Positions 19,734 through 23,042 of a stretch of 23,042 nucleotides of DNA are shown piece after piece. Numbering within the stretch: position 1 is the first letter of the stretch; every line of letters begins with the position of its first letter. Origin of the DNA: Amoebophrya sp. A120 (taxonomy: Eukaryota > Sar > Dinophyceae > Syndiniales > Amoebophryaceae). Position numbers and translations under genes: made by a program. The stretch spans positions 181,964 through 205,005 of the forward strand of contig CAJINV010000024.1 of the NCBI GenBank assembly GCA_905178155.1, in the 5' to 3' direction. The notes below the pieces were generated by a model. The model was not told where the DNA came from, did not search any database, and was given only the letters and a program-made list of their open reading frames with translations.

Positions 19734-20592
19734 TCACAGCGCGTTGGTCGGACTGTTAATCGACACCTCAGGCACGATATGCATTGCAAATATCCCTGGA
19801 CATCGCCGTCTGGATGAGTGCAGACGTTTGTCATGCTATACTTTTTGCGTGGTCAAGTAGAAAGTCTTGCATGCAAGAATTCCTAGTACTACCACTTTGT
19901 TGGCAAGAATTGGGCCAGTTATATCGCAGAGCCCATGCACGAAAGAGATTTTTTTTTGTCTTTGTGTGATCCGAAATGCGCATTACAAGTCTGCATCTTA
20001 TTCCAGACGTCCAGACACATTTTGCGTTAGATACGCAATCGCCCCACCGTTGCCCAAGCTCTTCCGCTGCTCCAGGTCGGGGTAGTTAAACTCTCGGGTC
20101 AGCTTGCCGCCGGGGACACACTGGAGGGCGCCGTATCCTGAGTAAAAACGTCCCCAGCAATTCAGAGTAAAGATGGCGATTGGTGTATTACTGTAGTACA
20201 AACCAGTATGATCTTTAGGCTGTCGCGCATGACAAGCTTGGACTCGCACCTGCTGCAGTGTACGTACTTAAGTACTGGCGTTTGCTTACCGTAGTCATTT
20301 TGTAGCTGCATGACAAACCGTAACCGATCTCCTTCTCATGATTCTAGCATAACAAACTGCCAGACAGCATGTAAAGAATGCTCCTCATGGGGCTCCTGCG
20401 AATGAGAAACGTTTGAGGCTTATGGAGATTTGCATGACAACTACTTCTCTGGGGAAGTGGGGACGTTTTTTCGCAAGATACGCCGTCCGGGAGATTCATG
20501 CCGTAGAACAGAAAATCGTGGTTGAGCATGTCGTAGATAAGTTCCTCAAACCTGTTGCGATTTGTGTTGATGCAGATATTTACTAGCTCTAG
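19734..20592 (-). CDS. 3' end of a gene, product unknown
   Basis: Three exons on the minus strand: about 20592-20481 (INTNRNRFEELIYDMLNHDF then FYGMNLPDG), 20128-20034 (ALQCVPGGKLTREFNYPDLE then QRKSLGNGG) and 19772-19734 (PEVSINSPTNAL, TGA at 19734-19736). They join in frame when the introners at 20134-20480 and 19778-20033 are each removed with one 5-bp repeat copy. The 5' part is missing: an in-frame TGA at 20593-20595 shows that the first visible exon must start with a splice acceptor near CTAGAGCTAG. The satellite array starts about 30 bp further upstream, so that intron either contains the array or begins within it. I recognise no domain. Coding status is well supported by the two in-frame joins. 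Confidence 0.7.
19778..20033. mobile_element. Introner, family B, with decayed target repeat
   Basis: 256-bp element, ends TATGCATTGCAAATATCCCT and the inverse of TATCTAACGCAAAATGTGTC. Flanks CACGA (19773-19777) and CGCAA (20034-20038) agree at three of five positions; both differences are transitions. Removal joins N G G A I A to P E V S I in frame. Confidence 0.82.
20134..20480. mobile_element. Introner, family D, longest copy
   Basis: 347-bp element, TIR TATCCTGAGTAAAAACGTCC and the inverse of TATCTTGCGAAAAAACGTCC. Perfect direct repeat CGCCG at 20129-20133 and 20481-20485. It is about 65 bp longer than the other two family D copies, with extra sequence in the middle. Confidence 0.88.
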
Positions 20593-20623
20593 TCAATACG
20601 GGGACGCAAGTCAAACACGCGCA

Positions 20624-23042
20624 GGCCAGCAAAAAAAAAATCCAAAAAGCAACAAGGCAAAAAAATGCTTTCCAGGAATGCAATTCGCGATCTGTATCTG
20701 CTCTGGCGGAAATGGCTTTCGGGGTGCCAAAACTGCCGCAGGTGTAAGCAAACTTTCCCCCTTGCCGAGCCGCCAAGCACAAGAATCACGGGGGGAGAGC
20801 GTTGCCAAAGCCCTGGAGAAAATTCGCGGCCAGCAAAAAAAAACCCAAAAGGCCACAGGGCAAAGAAATCCCTTCCAGGCATGCAATTCCCGCTCTGTAT
20901 CTGCTCTGGCGGAAATGGCTCCCGGGGTGCCAAACAGGCTGCCGCCGCAAGCAAACTTTCCCCCTTGCCAAGCCACCGAGCACAAGAATCACGGGGGGAG
21001 AGTGCTGCCAAAGCCCTTGAGAAGATTCGCGGCCAACAGAAAAACACCCAAAAGTCCACAGGGCAAAAAAATGTTTTCCAGGAATGCAATTCCCACTCTG
21101 TATCTGCTCTGGCGGATCTGGCTCCCGGGGTGCCAAAACTGCCGCCGGTGTAAGCAAACTTTCGCCCTTGCAAAGCCGCCTGGCGCAAGAATCACGGGGG
21201 GAGAGCGCTGCCAAAGTCCTTGAGAAGATTCGCGGTCAGCAAAAAAAATCCGAAAAGGCCACAAAGCGAAAAAATGCATTCCAGGAATGCAAGCCCCGCT
21301 CTGTATCTGCTTTGGCGAATGTGGCTCCCGGCGTGCCAAAACTGCCGCCGGTGTACGCAAACTTCCCGTCTTGCCAAGCCGCCAAGCACAAGAACCACGG
21401 GGGGAAAGCGTTTCCAAAGCTCTTGAGAAAATTCGCGGCCAGCAAAAAAAACCCCAAAAGGCCACAGGACGAAAAAACGCTTTCCAGGAATGAAACCCCC
21501 GCTCTGTATCTGCTCTGGCGGAAATGGCTTTCGAAGTGCCAAAACTGCCGCAGGTGTAAGCAGTATTTTCCCCCTTGCCAAGCCGCCAAGCACAAGAACC
21601 ACGGGCGGAGAGTGCTGCCAAAGCCCTTGAGAAGATTCGCGGCCAGCCAAACAAAATCCCAAAAGGCCACAGAGCGAAAAAATGCTTTCCAGGAATGCAA
21701 CCCCCACTCTGTATCTGCTCTGGCGGAAATGGCTTTCGGGGTGCCAAAACTGCCGCAGGTGTAAGCAAATTTTCCTCCTTGCCGAGCCGCCAAGCACAAG
21801 AATCACGGGGGGAGAGTGCTGCCAAAGCCCTTGAGAAGATTCGCGGCCAGCAAAAAAAAACCCAAAAGGCCACAGGGCGAAAAAATGCTTTCCAGGAATG
21901 CAATTCGCGATCTGTATCTGCTCTGGCGGAAATGGCTTTCGGGGTGCCAAAACTGCCGCAGGTGTAAGCAAACTTTCCCCCTTGCCAAGCCACCGAGCAC
22001 AAGAATCACGGGGGGAGAGTGCTGCCAAAGCCCTTGAGAAGATTCGCGGCCAACAGAAAAACACCCAAAAGTCCACAGGGCAAAAAAATGTTTTCCAGGA
22101 ATGCAATTCGCGATCTGTATCTGCTCTGGCGGGAATGGCTTTCGGGGTGCCAAAACTGCCGCCGGTGTAAGCAAACTTTCCCTCTTGCCAAGCCGCCAAG
22201 CACAAGAATCACGGGGGGAGAGTGCAGCCGAAGCCCTTGAGAAGATTCGCGGCCAGCAAAAAAAAACCCAAAAGTCTACAGGGCGAGAAAATGCTTTGCA
22301 GGAATGCAATTCGCGATCTGTATCTGCTCTGGTGGGAATGGCTTTCGGGGTGCCAAAACTGCCGCAGGTGTAAGCAAACTTTCCCCCTTGCCAAGGCGCC
22401 AAGCACAAGAACCACGGGCGGAGAGTGCTGCCAAAGCCCTGGAGAAGATTCGCAGCCAGCAAAAAAAAAACCCAAAAAGCAACAAGGCAAAAAAATGCTT
22501 TCCAGGAATGTAATTCGCGATCTGTATCTGCTCTGGCGGGGATGGCTTTCGGGGTGCCAAAACTGCCGCAGGTGTAAGCAAACTTTCCCCCTTGCCAACC
22601 CGCCAAGCACAAGAATCACGAGGGGAGAGTGCTGCCAAAGCCCTTGAGAAGATTCACGGCCAGCAGAAAAACAACCCAAAAGTCCACAGGGCGAAAAACT
22701 GCTTTCCAGGAATGCAATTCGCGATCTGTATCTGCTCTGGCGGGAGTGGCTTTCGGGGTGCCAAAACTGCCGCCGGTGTAAGCAAACTTTCCCCCTTGCC
22801 AAGCCACCGAGCACAAGAATCACGGGGGGAGAGTGCTGCCAAAGCCCTTGAGAAGATTCGCGGCCAGCAAAAAAAAACCCAAAAGTCCACAGGGCAAAAA
22901 AATACTTTCCAGGAATGCAATTCGCGATCTGTGTCTGCTCTGGCGGGAATGGCTTTCGAAGTGCCAAAACTGCCGCAGGTGTAAGCAGTATTTTCCCCCT
23001 TGCCAAGCCGCCAAGCACAAGAACCACGGGCGGAGAGTGCTG
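20624..23042. repeat. Satellite-like array, 203-204 bp units
   Basis: The landmark ATTCGCGGC (with variants) recurs at 20822, 21025, 21228, 21431, 21635, 21839, 22042, 22245, 22448, 22652 and 22856, always 203 or 204 bp apart. The array starts near 20624 and continues past the window end, about 12 units visible. Each unit has an A-tract after CCAGC, a CTGTATCTGCTCTGGCG block, GGGTGCCAAAACTGCCGC, and a CAAGCACAAGAATCACGG block. Units differ by scattered substitutions and A-tract length. Long open frames on both strands (up to 337 codons on minus) follow from few stop codons per unit, and I do not call them genes. Confidence 0.95.

Noticed and set aside
20989-22205. Minus-strand open frames of up to 337 codons in the 203-bp array
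   Set aside because: The unit has very few stop codons in any minus frame and the frames follow unit boundaries. Unit length 203 changes frame from copy to copy, so no consistent protein repeat results.

Overview
The window looks like nuclear DNA of a eukaryote. Several genes are broken into many exons, there are no bacterial-style operons, and every gene I can support lies on the minus strand. The introns are the main clue. At least 17 of them are repeated elements of about 146-347 bp with terminal inverted repeats (TIRs), mostly flanked by 5-bp direct repeats, sitting exactly where a reading frame is interrupted. This is the signature of introners (introner-like elements). From memory, TIR-bearing introners in introns with non-canonical borders are described in Syndiniales dinoflagellates such as Amoebophrya, so that lineage is my best guess; it is an inference and was not checked against a database.

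Layout from low to high coordinates (transcription runs from high to low). 1-487: no gene seen. 488-2123: a candidate gene of unknown function in small exons separated by very short GT-AG introns of about 30 nt. 2271-8723: a large protein kinase gene (three exons, about 1,967 aa) with a catalytic core most like MPS1/TTK, a possible membrane segment and a very long low-complexity tail; two introners split its kinase domain. 8724-13445: 4.7 kb without a supported gene, holding a tandem array (four units of about 310 bp) bracketed by inverted repeats. 13446-18160: an ankyrin-repeat gene which I resolve into 14 exons and 13 introners; removing each element plus one 5-bp repeat copy gives an uninterrupted 506-aa frame. 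18161-19733: mostly non-coding, with one doubtful 149-codon frame. 19734-about 20592: the 3' end of another gene with two introners. 20624 to the window end: a satellite-like array of 203-204 bp units (about 12 copies) that runs off the window.

I see no pathway linking the genes. The shared feature is intron invasion. Six TIR families (called A-F here) share borders of the form TAT...ATA and internal motifs of the form GCATNACAA/TTGTNATGC. Their duplicated target sites range from perfect to decayed, which suggests insertions of different ages. Only one insertion allows GT-AG borders within the direct repeat, so most of these introns must use non-canonical borders, whereas the gene at 488-2123 appears to use short canonical introns.
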